Source: Kalaharituber pfeilii (lineage: Eukaryota > Ascomycota > Pezizomycetes > Pezizales > Pezizaceae). Taken from it: a DNA stretch of 64,000 nt. The stretch spans positions 434,001 to 498,000 of the forward strand of contig WHUZ01000022.1 of the NCBI GenBank assembly GCA_015179045.1, given 5' to 3'. Shown here one piece after another: positions 1-10,667 of this stretch (positions are counted from its first letter, which is position 1; the number at the start of each line of letters is the position of its first letter). The notes beneath the pieces are model-generated. The model worked only from the letters and a program-made list of their open reading frames with translations. It was not told the DNA's origin and searched no databases. A program made the translations under genes and the position numbers.

Positions 1-840
1 ATTATCAGTGAAAGCTGTAACACTCCCGCTTAAAGTTATTTCTGTATAAGAATATATTCTAAGTTTTTATTCACATAATCGGCCGTGACGAAGCACCCCC
101 GTTATATATTAATACTTAGACTACTAGCAATTTTAGTTCCTATATTGTATAAAATTAATATAATATTTTGAAAGAAATATTTATTAATTTTAATATTTAG
201 AATATAATTTATATAATAATAGCAGATTCTGTAACAACTAATAATATAATATTTTATCTCTTAGAAAATACTTTCTTTAGCTTCACTAAATACAATAGTT
301 ATATTTGATATATAGCTTATATTATTAATTTAGCTAGTCAAAAGATTATTTCATTTTTTAATATTATAATAGAAGAATTAGAACTAGAATTAGTAGATAA
401 TAAAGAGATTAAATTAAATCAAAAGGACTCTAAGATTGATATTAAGGATATAATATTAATTGTATATTATATTATTGCTCTTATTTGAAATTTACTAAAA
501 TTATAGAATATATTATAAATACAACTTCAGGTTTCTAACATTAAACCATTATACTCAATCTTGAATTTATTAATACGCTAGAATTTAACTGAAACTATAC
601 TGTAAAAACTTCTTTATCTTCACTCTAGTATACTCTATATCTATTTCTTTTACATTAATACTTATATATTATTAGGTATCGAAAAAGTATAACTTATATC
701 TTTCTAAACCGTAATAGGCTTTACTTATGCAGCTGGTAAAAGTATTCAGAACTTTTGTTTCAGCAACCCGATACCTTTCTAGTTTAAAATACCTAACTCT
801 CTAGAGTACACTACTATATTTTGTAGTATTAATAGGTAGG

Positions 841-1692
841 CTAGAGACATTTAATACTATAGAGTCTAATATTATTCTCAAGAATGCAGTTAATGAGAGC
901 TGAGAAGTACTTAAAAAGTACTACACTGGCACCTATACTTATACAGCTTACTTGATAGCTACGATTTTAGATTCTTGTATAAAATTAAAGGGATTTTGCA
1001 CTCAAGATTGGAGTGATGAAGATATTAAAAATGCAAAGACGAATACATTATTAATTTTCAAGCAAGACTATTTACCAGTAGCAGAGCAGCTACAAGATGA
1101 AGTTTCCTTCTCACAGATATCTGATTCTTACTTTAACTCTTTTGATGATGATTTTGGATTCGATTTACAGTCATCTTTTCCGGAACCTGAGGATGATAGT
1201 GAACAAAATGAGCTGGAGTGGTACCTAGATGAAAAACTGAAAGGTCTTTTTTTTTTTTTTTTTTTTGTCACATGACCCCGCATGCGGCTCTTCACCATGG
1301 CAGGACAAACTGAAAGGTCAAAAGATTAATGTACTAGCATAGTGGAAATCCCGAGCTGGGATGTCACCAAATCTAGCCCGCATGGCACGAGATTATTTAG
1401 CAATACCTGCCTCTTCTGTTTCCTCCGAACAGATATTCTCCCAGGTAAGTATTTCAAAAACTATCTCTACTAGTAGTCTAGCTAAGCTGACAATTTACTA
1501 CAGGCAGGCGAGGTTCTCAACAAGCGCCGAAACAGAATGGAAGGTGAGACTATGAGCGCTATCATGTGCTTAAAGTCCTGGTTCAATGTTGATGAGCTGA
1601 AGGAAGCAGTGGAGGAACTTGCAGCAGGAGTAAATGTAGAAGAAATACTCAATTTAGTAGATAGTGGCGAGGAGGATGAAGCTGTAGAATAG
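841..1692 (+). pseudogene. hAT transposase, C-terminal half, interrupted
   Basis: The frame reads through EVLKKYYTG and YLIATILDSCIKLKGF, which resembles the end of the hAT catalytic domain. An acidic linker follows, then SPNLARMARDYLAIPASSVS, EQIFS and GEVLNKRRNRM, the hAT C-terminal dimerisation region. An intron at 1445-1503 (GTAAGT...CTAAG...CAG) joins EQIFSQ to AGEVLNKRR. The stop is at 1690-1692. The copy is dead: a TGA at 901 and a TAG at 1340-1342 (in a position where the family usually has Trp) are G-to-A changes of the RIP kind. A 60-bp LINE tail plus a 13-bp target duplication also sits at 1247-1319. Removing the insertion and one duplication restores the frame, which shows the tail arrived in an already coding sequence. 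Confidence 0.8.
1247..1306 (-). mobile_element. Tail-only LINE insertion, F2-type hairpin
   Basis: About 20 T (poly-A on the minus strand) precede some 40 nt that read GTCCTGCCATGG... on the minus strand. The insertion is flanked by a perfect 13-bp duplication AAACTGAAAGGTC at 1234-1246 and 1307-1319. Nothing upstream of the terminal stem-loop is present. It interrupts the hAT transposase. Confidence 0.9.
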
Positions 1693-1719
1693 TTTAGATT
1701 AGTTATCAATTATATCATG

Positions 1720-1779
1720 TTTTTTTTTTTTTTTTTTTTTATATCATTACTCGCATGCCGCCCTCTGGGCTATGGCGAG
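1720..1779 (-). mobile_element. Tail-only LINE insertion, F1-type hairpin
   Basis: A T-tract is followed by sequence that on the minus strand starts CTCGCCATAGCCC, the first base of the F1 terminal stem (CTCGC pairs with GCGAG). The 12-bp duplication AATTATATCATG flanks it at 1708-1719 and 1780-1791. It lies between the hAT transposase stop codon and the hAT right end. Confidence 0.9.
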
Positions 1780-1927
1780 AATTATATCATGTAATCAAGG
1801 CTCGCTGGCTCGAGCCCACCTTCTTTTTGACGAGCTCGGCTTGAGCCGAGCTCACTTACCCACGAGCTGGCTCGAGCTCACCCTCCAGCTCGGCTCGAGC
1901 AAGCTCGTGCCGCTCACTACTCGTTAT

Positions 1928-2565
1928 ATAGCCAGCTCCCCGCACATGCCCACTGTATGTTCTATTGCTTATGCTATCTATGCTTAACAATCAATATCAA
2001 TGCTTAACAATCAATAACGTCTTGGGAGCTGAGGCTGTGCACAATAAGCCTATGCGTACTCTTGCCACTCGGTGGTGCAACTCACTCATTCAACCATGCG
2101 CTCTGCTTGTGATACACTTCCGTGACCCGACCTGTCAATTGTATTGCCCTGCTGTAGCTATCGGTTGATCAGGCCGTCACTAGCAGCCTTACGGGTCAAC
2201 TCAGGTGGATATCCCCAGCCTCGCTGGGTAGGCCCGTGACAAGGATCATTGAGACATGGTAACTCAAGGTATGTTCAGCACACGATGTAGCATCAAATAG
2301 GTCGTCACTTATATGCTATAGATAAGCCTAGAAAACGTGAGGGAGATAATTTGATGTATTTCTCCCACGTTCTAGCCTCATTCTACGTCCATCAAAAGGT
2401 CTTTTGCACTCATAGTAATGTTTCGTTGTGGCATCCGAAAAGTGTGCAATATCCCGGTAGCCTGCATTACTACTCTGATCACTTCCGCTACCGTCACTTC
2501 TTCTCAAACAGCTCATAATACTGCATTTCTCTAGTACTACCTCCAAGAAATAAAACAAAAGCACT
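1928..2565. other. Intergenic, no feature recognised
   Basis: Mixed-composition sequence between two hAT-type elements. Only short open frames are present and none resembles a known protein. Confidence 0.4.
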
Positions 2566-2573
2566 CTTTGACT

Positions 2574-3444
2574 CAATGAATCCAACAGGCCAGGCCGGCC
2601 GACCAGGCCGGTATTCTCAGTGGCCTGGACCGGCCTGATCCACATGAATCAGGCCAACCAGGCCAGTCCAGGCCAATCAGGCCGGTCCAGGCCATTCAGG
2701 CCATTCAGGCCGGTTCAGACCATTCAGGCCGGTTCAGGCCATTCAGGCCGGTTCAGGCCATTCAGGCCGGTTCAGGCCATTCAGGCCGGTTCAGGCCATT
2801 CAGGCCGGTTCAGGCCATTCAGGCCGGTTCAGGCCATTCAGGCCGGTTCAGGCCATTCAGGCCGGTTCAGGCCATTCAGGCCGGTTCAGGCCATTCAGGC
2901 CGGTTCAGGCCAATTAAACGAATCACTCCACAGCTATCCAGCTGAATTGAGGCCAGCATTTACCAGATTGTTTGAATATTTAAATGAGTAGAATCTCCCG
3001 TATGTCTAGGATTTTAAACAGCAGCGGTCTACGACTTTTGTCAAGTATGTATCACACTTTGTATTCAAGTATATATACTAAGAAATATTTTAGAAATGAT
3101 GGACCTTCCAGATAATACAACAGACTGGACTCAATTGTTCGATGATGATACCTGATGCGCAACTGTCAATTACTGATAGTGGAAGTATCCAGGACTATTA
3201 AAATCTAATTCACCTGGGTTAAATTCCAAAATCGCTTGAATTTACGTAAATGGCCTGGTCGGCCTGGACTGGCCTGAATGGCCTGAACCGGCCTGAATGG
3301 CCTGGACCGGCCCTCACGGCCTGGCCTGAAATTGTCACGGCCTGGCCTGAACAATTTCAGGCCAGGCCAGGCCCAGAATTTCACGGTCCAGGCCAGTCCA
3401 GGCCTCCGGTTGGCCTGGCCTGGCCTGGCCTGTTGGATTCATTG
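2574..3444. mobile_element. Non-autonomous hAT-like element with repeat-array arms
   Basis: The termini are a perfect inverted repeat: CAATGAATCCAACAGGCC on the left and its complement ending at 3444. It is flanked by the 8-bp direct duplication CTTTGACT (2566-2573 and 3445-3452), the hAT hallmark. Both arms are built of AGGCC-containing units in opposite orientation: a 19-bp array on the left, and GGCCTGAATGGCCTG-type units at 3250-3430 on the right. The 330-bp middle has no transposase. It differs from the GAGCTCG hAT family elsewhere in the window. Confidence 0.85.
2678..2912. repeat. 19-bp minisatellite inside the hAT-like element
   Basis: About a dozen near-perfect tandem copies of AGGCCATTCAGGCCGGTTC form the left subterminal arm. 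The period is 19 nt, so any translation repeats every 19 residues; this is an array artefact and not a protein. Complementary units occur in the right arm. Confidence 0.9.
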
Positions 3445-3840
3445 CTTTGACTAGCCATTGCAGATGCAAAAGCTGTCTTTGACTGACGATGGCTAGTCAC
3501 AGAGTACTAGGATGCGTCCTGGTGCCGATTTATCCTAATCATGATTTTTTTTATCGATAAGGTGGCGTACATCCACAGGTTGGAATCGGGTCAGAGACAG
3601 GGCTGATATCGCTTCACAATATATTCAAAAGAGAAAATATTTTTTTCAAATCCCAGCCTAGATTATCAAAAGAATAGTAAGAATAGTTGTTCGCCTTCAC
3701 CTCCGGCTGGTGCGGGGCAATAGACGAACCTTTAATTTTCCTTTTCCTACATTCTTCAGTTTTCATAGTATCATTTAAGGCTCATATTTCTGACTCCGAC
3801 ACTTCAAGTTATCTTGCGACATTTCAAGTTATCTCCTTAC

Positions 3841-3909
3841 ATGTAACTAAACATCGCCATAGCCCATAGGGCGGCACGCGAATAATGATATATATATATA
3901 AAAAAAAAA
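3841..3909 (+). mobile_element. LINE 3' tail, F1 type
   Basis: The sequence reads ATCGCCATAGCCCATAGG, then the 3' side of the stem, AATAATGATATATATATATA and oligo-A. It matches the end of the 1.15-kb F1 LINE at 44691-45840. I could not identify its 5' boundary or a target duplication. It lies about 180 bp beyond the 3' end of the HET gene. Confidence 0.65.
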
Positions 3910-4088
3910 CCACTACTGCCTAGTTCTTAAATTCGTCTCACAAGGGGGCCGTAGCCCCCTGTAGGAGCATCTAGTGGGCCGCTGATTATATTGCCCGAAT
4001 TCTGTTACAAAACACGTCAGCAGGCGAGCCTATAGGGAAACCCAGCTGCGCTAGTTACCGAAATATCTGCTATTGACGGAAGTCATAC

Positions 4089-6137
4089 TTATACCACCAC
4101 AACAGCGTCGTAGCTCCGAGGACGCAGAGGCAACGACCAAGAGAAGGTTTGTGCAATCAATAATCTCTCTTCGGTTCTCATGAGCCCCTGTTTCTCTAAT
4201 AGCAGGAACCGACGATAGTTAGATATGTTTTCTGACGGCGGTACCTCGTGCGGGCTGATTGTAGAACGTGGGACGCAGAGTACCCATGGGAGAGTGACTT
4301 GTAATGAGAGACATAGAAGGACACATTTCTTAGAAGACAGTGAGTCCTGTGGGACCGGATACGTGGAATAAAATTGGAAGCTGTTGAACTTCTGACGAAG
4401 GCCCTTGAGTCCTAGGATTATCTTATATGTATTATCCGACACTACGCTTATCGTGCACTCATCGAAAACCAGAGTGCCTAGAGGATCGCGAAGACCCCAC
4501 AACAATGTTGGCACAATAAGTGGATTTAGCGCGCTGGTATAGACATTCTCAGAAATGACGCGGAGCGGCAAATCGGTCCAGACATCCCCAGCAAAATCTG
4601 CAATTTGAGACCATGTTGGAATCCAGCTCGAGTTGACTGAGGTCGTGTGGTTCGTGAGATGCTCCCGTGGGTGAGGGAAAAGAAATAGTAGTTCAACCTT
4701 AAGATCACGACGCATGGACCGCACACACCTAAGCCATGCATCCTCCATATGTGTTGCTGGGTTGTAAATTGGTAGGTCAAAGGTCCAGCCCTTCGGCCAA
4801 ATTAAGTAGTTGATACCGGCAATTTTATCAACAGGGTTCGTAGCAAAACGTTTTGACATGTGTCGTGCTAGCTCAATAATGCTGCACCCACTTGGACTGT
4901 GTATAGCAAGTGCAAGTTCAGACAGTGGTTTGAGCATCATACGAAGGGTTATGTGTTCTCCAGATGTTGATAGAGGTGTGCTCAAAGAGAGACGACTACC
5001 TACTATTACACCTGCATTTACCATTTCTTCCTCTGGCCGCATTTCCTGAAGTGTCCAGGCTCGATTAGCCCAGTGTCGTCGGTCGCTCCAAATTTCGGTA
5101 CTGCAAACGAATCTACGACCAAGGCCATTGAAGTATCGGAGAACCCCAGTTGCATTGCGGTAAATATTCCCGATCGTAGGTACATCGACCTGCCACTCTT
5201 CTAATCTTAAATTGTCGCTCACTTGATGACTGTCATCCATCTTTCGCTGCCGCAAGCATAAAACATCCAACCAACAGTATTCAGCACCACACAACCTGGC
5301 TTCATGTCTTACGCCTTCAAGGTCAGCACATGCTGGAATTGGGGCGGGCCACTGGTAGGAATTGATAGGGGTATCCATTGGGACCATATCTTTGGTCCAA
5401 CTATGAGAGATTGCCCAGTATTCTTGTTCGAAGCAGAGAAGATTTCGATCCTGAAAAACTTCGCCTTGCATCATCGATGTGCTTCCATGAGTACCTGCTA
5501 TTGAAGTTGAGGTACAGATGTTATGGAAGCACCACTGGCACAATTTAGAAACAGTTCCGTAAAACGAAATGACGCGATTAGCCTTTATATCCCACAATCG
5601 CCTGGGTGGAACTGCAGTGGCGTGCAAAATGGTATCCTGATGGATTTGTGGTTTGTAAGGCTTCTGCGTCCCAGAAAGTCTGAATTGTCCTACTGTTGCG
5701 GCATGCAAGCAATCACAATGCCACTTTTGTCTATTCTGGTCCCATTGTCTAGCGATACAACGAGCGGCTTTCCAGCTTGCGTTTCCAATCTCCGGCCTGA
5801 TATTGCATCGGCGACACAATTTCACCAGCCATTTGGCCCTAGCTACAGCATACAACATCCCAAGATCGAAGCCATTGCAGATAGCGCAGTGTGTGTCCTG
5901 TAACATTTCATCATGGGAGACGCAGTTACTGTAACCGCCCAGCGAGTGTATCATTTCGTCTACTATCTCATTTGCACCAAAATGTTCACAGCGGACATCT
6001 TGCCAAAATTCGCTGCCCATAAGGCTTGGAGTGGGGTCCTTCAAAATTTTTGCATGCGATGGATGATATTCCGCAGGCGCGCTCTCCCCAGAATATTCCT
6101 CTTGCTGGTAGCTGAATGCCATAGTTAGGGTTAACAC
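4089..6137 (-). CDS. HET-domain protein (heterokaryon incompatibility type)
   Basis: An intronless frame of 682 codons. The HET core (PF06985 type) is seen at residues ~240-365: EYWAISHSW, then AEYCWLDVLCLRQ, then WQVDVPTIGNIYRNATG, then ANRAWTLQE. These match the family pattern of a Y-[VA]-[AL]-S-W start, a W-[IL]-D-x-[LV]-C-[IL]-x-Q block and a R-[AG]-W-T-x-Q-E end. Residues 80-210 hold several Cys pairs (CAIC, CRRC, CDC, CQWC) that may bind metal; this is inference. The block at ~420-500 (ELARHMSKRFATNPVDKIAG) resembles the region after the HET core in many fungal homologues. HET domains act in allorecognition and regulated cell death; no partner gene of that kind is adjacent. The second Met, five codons in, is an equally possible start. 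Confidence 0.8.
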   Translation of the reverse strand: MLTLTMAFSYQQEEYSGESAPAEYHPSHAKILKDPTPSLMGSEFWQDVRCEHFGANEIVDEMIHSLGGYSNCVSHDEMLQDTHCAICNGFDLGMLYAVARAKWLVKLCRRCNIRPEIGNASWKAARCIARQWDQNRQKWHCDCLHAATVGQFRLSGTQKPYKPQIHQDTILHATAVPPRRLWDIKANRVISFYGTVSKLCQWCFHNICTSTSIAGTHGSTSMMQGEVFQDRNLLCFEQEYWAISHSWTKDMVPMDTPINSYQWPAPIPACADLEGVRHEARLCGAEYCWLDVLCLRQRKMDDSHQVSDNLRLEEWQVDVPTIGNIYRNATGVLRYFNGLGRRFVCSTEIWSDRRHWANRAWTLQEMRPEEEMVNAGVIVGSRLSLSTPLSTSGEHITLRMMLKPLSELALAIHSPSGCSIIELARHMSKRFATNPVDKIAGINYLIWPKGWTFDLPIYNPATHMEDAWLRCVRSMRRDLKVELLFLFPHPREHLTNHTTSVNSSWIPTWSQIADFAGDVWTDLPLRVISENVYTSALNPLIVPTLLWGLRDPLGTLVFDECTISVVSDNTYKIILGLKGLRQKFNSFQFYSTYPVPQDSLSSKKCVLLCLSLQVTLPWVLCVPRSTISPHEVPPSENISNYRRFLLLEKQGLMRTEERLLIAQTFSWSLPLRPRSYDAVVVV

Positions 6138-6566
6138 TGCCAGGAGGAGCTCCAGCCTAGCTGAGCAAGACCAATCTTTCCAGTTGCAAACAGAGAACTA
6201 TCGATCGAATGGCCTATGACTGTATATAGTCAGTATAGATCCTGCTCTTTATCGAGGTCGACAATTAGCGATATACTGCACATCAAAAAAAAAAAAATGT
6301 GTGGCACCAGTACTGGGACACGACTATCGGGAGTATGACAGATACAACGTTGTTGCGGAGGGACGTACTGCACGCTACATACGCTCGGCTGGGGCTCTTC
6401 AGCTTTATCACTACTATCGTCTTCTGCGCAATGGCAAGGCTCTGGTGAAGTCTTGCACCGCCTCGCCAGCCAGCCTTGCTGCGCACTTCAACTGGTCCAC
6501 GTTACCACTTCTCCGCTAAGTTGGAGACATCCTGGACTCCTCATCAGCCGCAAGCTTAGTCTGTGA
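6138..6566. other. Upstream of the HET gene
   Basis: Presumed promoter and 5' UTR of the minus-strand HET gene, followed by non-coding sequence. I see no distinctive regulatory site. An A-tract at 6284-6297 lacks the LINE hairpin and was not called a LINE tail. Confidence 0.3.
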
Positions 6567-6648
6567 CAATGAAACCTTCAATGAAACCTTGCTATACCGG
6601 ACAAAAAGTGCCAGATTTTTACTCGTCCGGTATAGCAAGGTTAGACTG
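6567..6648. mobile_element. Short pogo-like fold-back MITE
   Basis: Perfect 16-bp inverted arms CCTTGCTATACCGGAC (6587-6602) and their complement (6625-6640) enclose a 22-nt loop. The right end reads GGTTAGACTG followed by TA, like the neighbouring pogo-type ends. The left end is degenerate. The same CTTGCTATACCGGA sub-family recurs at 24.4-24.6 kb. Confidence 0.6.
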
Positions 6649-6675
6649 TATAATCTACTACAGTCAGACCTTCTA

Positions 6676-7464
6676 CAGTCAGACCTTGCTATAATGAACC
6701 TCGCTATAGTGAAAACCTTGCTATAATGAACACACCACGCTCTCGGATTTCCATCCCCATACAATTTGACCTTGCTAGAATGAAATCACATCAAATAGTG
6801 TAATGAAAAAAATCTAGAGGAAGTTATTTTTATCTACATACAAATTGTTCTTGCTATAATGAAAAGATGCTTATGAAACCCATAGAACCCCCCTGCTACG
6901 CCTTGCCTCCTGCGCACCAGTGATTCTTGAGCAGTCCAGAAAACAGCAACTATGTCGCTAAGCACTAGAGGTTGGTTTAAACCAAGTTGTGAGTGTCTGT
7001 TGCTTCCGGGTATATTGCTGGTATAATTGTCGCCGCTGGCTAGTCGATATCTCGACTGTTAGAGCTCTGATTATGGAAGTCAATCTACAGTGACCCGTGA
7101 AATGTCTTGGGGATTGGGCAATATTGGGGCAAGTGTATCATGCAAGCCTAACCCCCAAGACCTTTTACGGGTTGATTTACTTTTGATTTATATTTTTCTC
7201 CCACTATCACTGCTCCTTACATTTCTATTTCCATTCCTAATCATTACTACTACCACCGTCTCATTCGAATTAATTTCTTAATGTGGCTATTTCCATTACT
7301 AGTAAGTCTTAATTAGTAGCCAAGCTCAGCAAGACTCACAAACTCAGCTGCCAAGACTATATGACTAATTTTTCCACAATTTTCTATACTGACACCCTTG
7401 CTATAGCTAGTGAACACAAAGGGCCGAATTTTATGTACATATTCATTATAGCAAGGTCTGACTG
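6676..7464. mobile_element. Non-autonomous pogo/Tc1-like element
   Basis: Perfect 23-bp terminal inverted repeats start CAGTCAGACCTTGCTATA on the left and end with the exact complement at 7464. TA lies on both sides (6674-6675, 7465-7466), as for Tc1/mariner/pogo insertion. The 789-bp element contains no DDE transposase frame. A partial second terminus at 6661-6670 suggests a nested or duplicated end. The termini resemble those of the 175-bp MITE at 16227-16401. Confidence 0.85.
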
Positions 7465-7466
7465 TA

Positions 7467-8229
7467 CCCATTGGCCGGTCGAGACATGCATGAATTCTGC
7501 TCCGGATGTTAACCGTATTTAACCCTGTCCATGCCGATCAGACCTATCAGGTTGCCATGATTTTACATTATTGTAATGGAGGTGGTAAACGCAGAGAGTT
7601 ACCGTCCGCCAGGTGGTTGCGCATGAACCTTTGTATAAGAACCCATTCTCAACACTAACGGAAATTCGCCCACTCACAATAACATCACGGTTATAAAAAA
7701 CAGGGGTTTTTCCGTACGGAGAGTAAGAAAAGTTTGAACCCTATCAGTTTCACAATGAATAAAGATTTCACCAGGAAAAAATAGAGCGTCTCAAATACTA
7801 TAGATTTTTTATACTTCTACCTTAATTCATGTCATGTCCGCTTTTAACTTCCGGCACCATAGAATATGATATGATGAGCTTGCCAAGAAGAATGCACTTT
7901 ACTTCGCAGCAACATAAAAAGCAGTATGTTTTCCTTTACGGAAGTGACTGCCATATCAAGTTAATATGCTGCCTCCAAACTCATAGTCTGGTTGGCACAC
8001 CGCCCGCTGCTGCAGCGGTGTCCCACTCCTCGGCTCCAGCGCTTTAGACTACCAGCGCTTCTCGATCACATCGAACAGCCCACCCATATGTACGGTCGGA
8101 GGATCGGCGCAACCAGATTACCCTCCTATCAGCCCCGTCAGAAACCCCGCCAGCAGCAACTCCAGCACCCACGCCGAAAGTTTTGTTAGCAGCTCAACCC
8201 CCACCCGTCCGCTAGCAGTTGCAACAGTA
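7467..8229. other. Intergenic, no feature recognised
   Basis: Only short chance frames are present. No domain, RNA gene or repeat was recognised. Confidence 0.35.
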
Positions 8230-8518
8230 AGTAATTGTTGCAATATTCAATGAACGACAATTATGACAGGGGCTGTGACTCACATTTCTCCCTCCCTCCA
8301 CCTCTTCAAAAGTACGGTCAACAGCAGTCTCGAACCAGGCTGCGGTCAACAGCACGTTCTTTTTTTTTTTTTTTTTTTTTTTTCACATGACCCCGCTTGC
8401 AGCTGTTCGCCATGGCAGGGCCAACAGCACGTTCAACAATACCCTCAATAGCACATTTTACAAGTTATTCAACAGCCCCTGTCATAGTTGTCTTTTCATG
8501 AATATTGCAACAATTACT
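8230..8518. mobile_element. MITE with ~47-bp inverted arms
   Basis: The left arm 8230-8276 starts AGTAATTGTTGCAATATT. The right arm 8472-8518 is its complement with only a few mismatches over 47 nt, both ending in ACAGGGGCTGT on the inner side. Without the LINE tail inserted at 8360-8421 the element is about 214 bp. No clear target duplication was found and no coding capacity is present. Confidence 0.75.
8360..8421 (-). mobile_element. Tail-only LINE insertion, F2-type hairpin
   Basis: A T-tract is followed by sequence reading GCCCTGCCATGGCGAACAG on the minus strand, beginning at the foot of the terminal stem. A perfect 13-bp duplication CAACAGCACGTTC is at 8347-8359 and 8422-8434. It lies within the fold-back MITE at 8230-8518. 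Confidence 0.9.
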
Positions 8519-9515
8519 CCTTGGTAGGTTGACTATAGTCTCGGGGGCGTGGATTGATCCGGAGCCCGCTACAGATTTAAAACCCGGCATCTCAACAAGA
8601 CTCCAATAGCAAGAGCAGCGATGGCTCGGTTCAAGCCAAGGCTCTAGGTCCCACTGATTGAGCGTAGCACCGGTTACATCCATTACTAACTCCGTACCCC
8701 GCATCCGTGAACCCTGTTTGTGTTTGTCACCTGAGCCGCAAGCCCATCATAGCTACCAATTCGACATATTTGCAAAACCACTACGCTTAAACCCGAGAGT
8801 ATCAATAGATATACCTCAGCGGGCGTTAAGGGCCTTGGTTTCGCTGACCTGATTTCTTATTTGCGGCTCATTAAAATTGAGGCCACCAGAGGCACTACAA
8901 GTGATAATCACGCTGGTCATATTATATTTCATCGAAACTCAAGAATGCATTATTCTTGCGGCACATTGGCGCCACTAAAGCTCCCTCTCACGTGGTGATG
9001 ATGTTAAGTTCGATAAGAAACAGCATAATCACAATAGAGCCGTGAGGTAAAGAGCGGAGTGGCTGATGAACTTGCTAAAGTTTAAAATAGAAAACTGCAA
9101 AACTGCACACCAAGATTGGGGACTTGAAACTTGAGCGGAAAATGAGCGCCAAGAATAGCGGCGACGGTGCGAGAGAAAACCAGTGCCCACTGAAAAGGAT
9201 GGAAAAATCGAATGGCAACGAGAATGAGTCGCCGCACAACTTCGAAAGAAGGAATCCGAAATGGTCAGGGAGGCCAGCTGTGTTACAATTGAGGAGGATG
9301 ACTCTGTGGAAGTAGTTCACATGATCAATGGAGAGCCAGTTGTATACGTTGCAACGGAGGAAGCAAATGTTGAGGAAAGCGAGGCCGGCGATTAGATGAT
9401 GATGCCGGCAGGGCCAGAAAGCGACAGAGAAGCGGTTCGACGATCAGTTGTAGATAGCCAAATTTTTCCATAATTCTCATTCTGCAGCCACAGCTCTCCG
9501 GTCGAAGGGACCAAT
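8519..9515. other. Mostly non-coding; possible coding remnant at 9250-9395
   Basis: Most of this stretch shows nothing recognisable. At about 9250-9395 a plus-strand frame reads CVTIEEDDSVEVVHMINGE and VVYVATEEANVEESEAGD and then stops (TAG 9393-9395). The acidic, well-formed end looks like the C-terminus of a real protein, perhaps from a decayed transposon, but I do not recognise the family. Confidence 0.3.
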
Positions 9516-9525
9516 GTGATGAAGG

Positions 9526-9833
9526 AGCACCTCGCTTTCCGATGCAGAAACCAGAAGAACCGTCCAGAAGGCTTTGAGAGGTGGGGCGACATGGAAAAGA
9601 ATTGGAAGAGAAAGGCGGAGGATGGAGAGGAGTATGACGTGTTAGAGAATTTCTTCGCTGGGGTCAAGTTCTAGAAGGTAAGAGAATGCAGGGTCAAGTT
9701 CTAGAAGCTAGGAGAGCGGGGGCGACGGCGCGTGGGGGCCATGTACGTAGAGAGTTAGTTTAGCCTGTCTCCGGGCTATGAGGGCTTGCCCAGGGACCCT
9801 GCCATGGCCAAGTGCTACAAGCGGGGTTATGTG

Positions 9834-9864
<31 letters not shown>
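9526..9864 (+). mobile_element. 5'-truncated F2 LINE fragment (339 bp)
   Basis: It encodes the last part of ORF2 (FRCRNQKNRPEGFERWGDME...LENFF), then the F2 3' UTR (CCTGTCTCCGGGCTATGAGG), tail hairpin and poly-A. A 10-bp duplication GTGATGAAGG lies at 9516-9525 and 9865-9874. The sequence is nearly identical to the end of the full-frame LINE at 32542-34777, so the insertion is young. Confidence 0.9.
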
Positions 9865-9865
<1 letters not shown>

Positions 9866-9874
9866 TGATGAAGG

Positions 9875-10361
9875 CTCAACAGCATCCACTGTTTCGCACG
9901 AGTATTGGTACCTAGAGCTGGCAGAACGAAGTCTCAAGAGCACTCTCAATAGTCAAATGTCAAGGAAAGGATCATGTGTGGCCTGTAGTCTTGTCTGCGA
10001 TTTCTGGTCTGTCTGATCTATACCTGCGTATCCATGTCTGTTGCTGCTTGCTTGCTTTTCCCATACCGTCCTATCTATATCAATTTATAGACCACCTTCG
10101 CCTTCCATCTGAGCCTATACATCCACATTTTGCTTCTTAAATGTAACTCTCTTCCTCATCCTACGCATGTATCATCATGTGGCCCTACCAATGAGTACCG
10201 CTCCGGCCCGCGTTTGGCCTTATTCTTCCCATCGGTACCGTGGTTACCACCACAACGGTTATGTCCTTCATGGTGCGCTTTGCCTGATATGATTAACGTA
10301 TACTACTCACGCAGGTTGGTGGTGCCTCAACCTGGCAAAGTTGCCCCTAGAGTGGGGATAC
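9875..10361. other. Unassigned, possibly internal end of an LTR element
   Basis: No domain could be recognised. The last bases before 10362 (AGAGTGGGGATAC) are purine-rich and could be a polypurine tract for the LTR-like block that follows. Confidence 0.3.
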
Positions 10362-10556
10362 TGTTATGGGTTTACTACAACCATAGGGCGGGCGGCCAGT
10401 GGATGCATATGCAAGCGATATGCGACAGCGGGAACGGCATCTCAGTCACATAAATGAGTACTATATAAGCTACGCAGAGGACTAGCAAGCATCGCTAGTC
10501 AAGTATCTTTTTGACCTAGTGGATGGTAACTCTCTGCATTTACCAGATCCATTACA
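10362..10556 (+). repeat. Possible LTR (195 bp)
   Basis: The block begins TGTTATGG and ends CCATTACA, an imperfect TG...CA inverted terminus. It contains a TATATAA box at about 10454-10460 and is preceded by a purine tract. No second LTR or target duplication was found. If the purine tract is real, the parent element ran left to right; the gag-like frame at 10668-11168 lies in the opposite orientation, so the link is uncertain. Confidence 0.4.
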
Positions 10557-10667
10557 CTTCTCGGCCAAGGTAAAGTATAGGTCCTTTCTGATGAACATCT
10601 CCTCTGGATAGTGCCTTGCTTAAGTCTTCACATGTCTTGTTGGAGAAACGTTAATCTAGCCCCTCGC

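Larger units (their letters stand above)
1..1919 (+). mobile_element. hAT transposon, 3' part (left end lies outside the window)
   Basis: The right terminus is the inverted repeat GTGCCGCTCACTA ending at 1919. It matches the ends of two short hAT copies at 37029-37394 and 48874-49165. About 120 bp of GAGCTCG/GCTCGAGC-rich subterminal sequence precedes the end, as in those copies. The next 8 bases, CTCGTTAT, would be the right target duplication, but the left one is not in the window. Bases 1-840 are very AT-rich and contain no open frame; they probably hold the decayed 5' part of the transposase. Two LINE tails are inserted (1247-1306 and 1720-1779). Confidence 0.75.

Noticed and set aside
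2620..2991. A 123-residue repetitive protein
   Set aside because: The frame is the translation of a 19-bp minisatellite and exists because 19 is not a multiple of 3; no codon constraint is visible.
5304..6128. Plus-strand frames opposite the HET gene
   Set aside because: No domain content, and the minus-strand frame has the HET motifs over the same bases.
6284..6297. Oligo-A as a LINE tail
   Set aside because: No terminal hairpin sequence precedes it.
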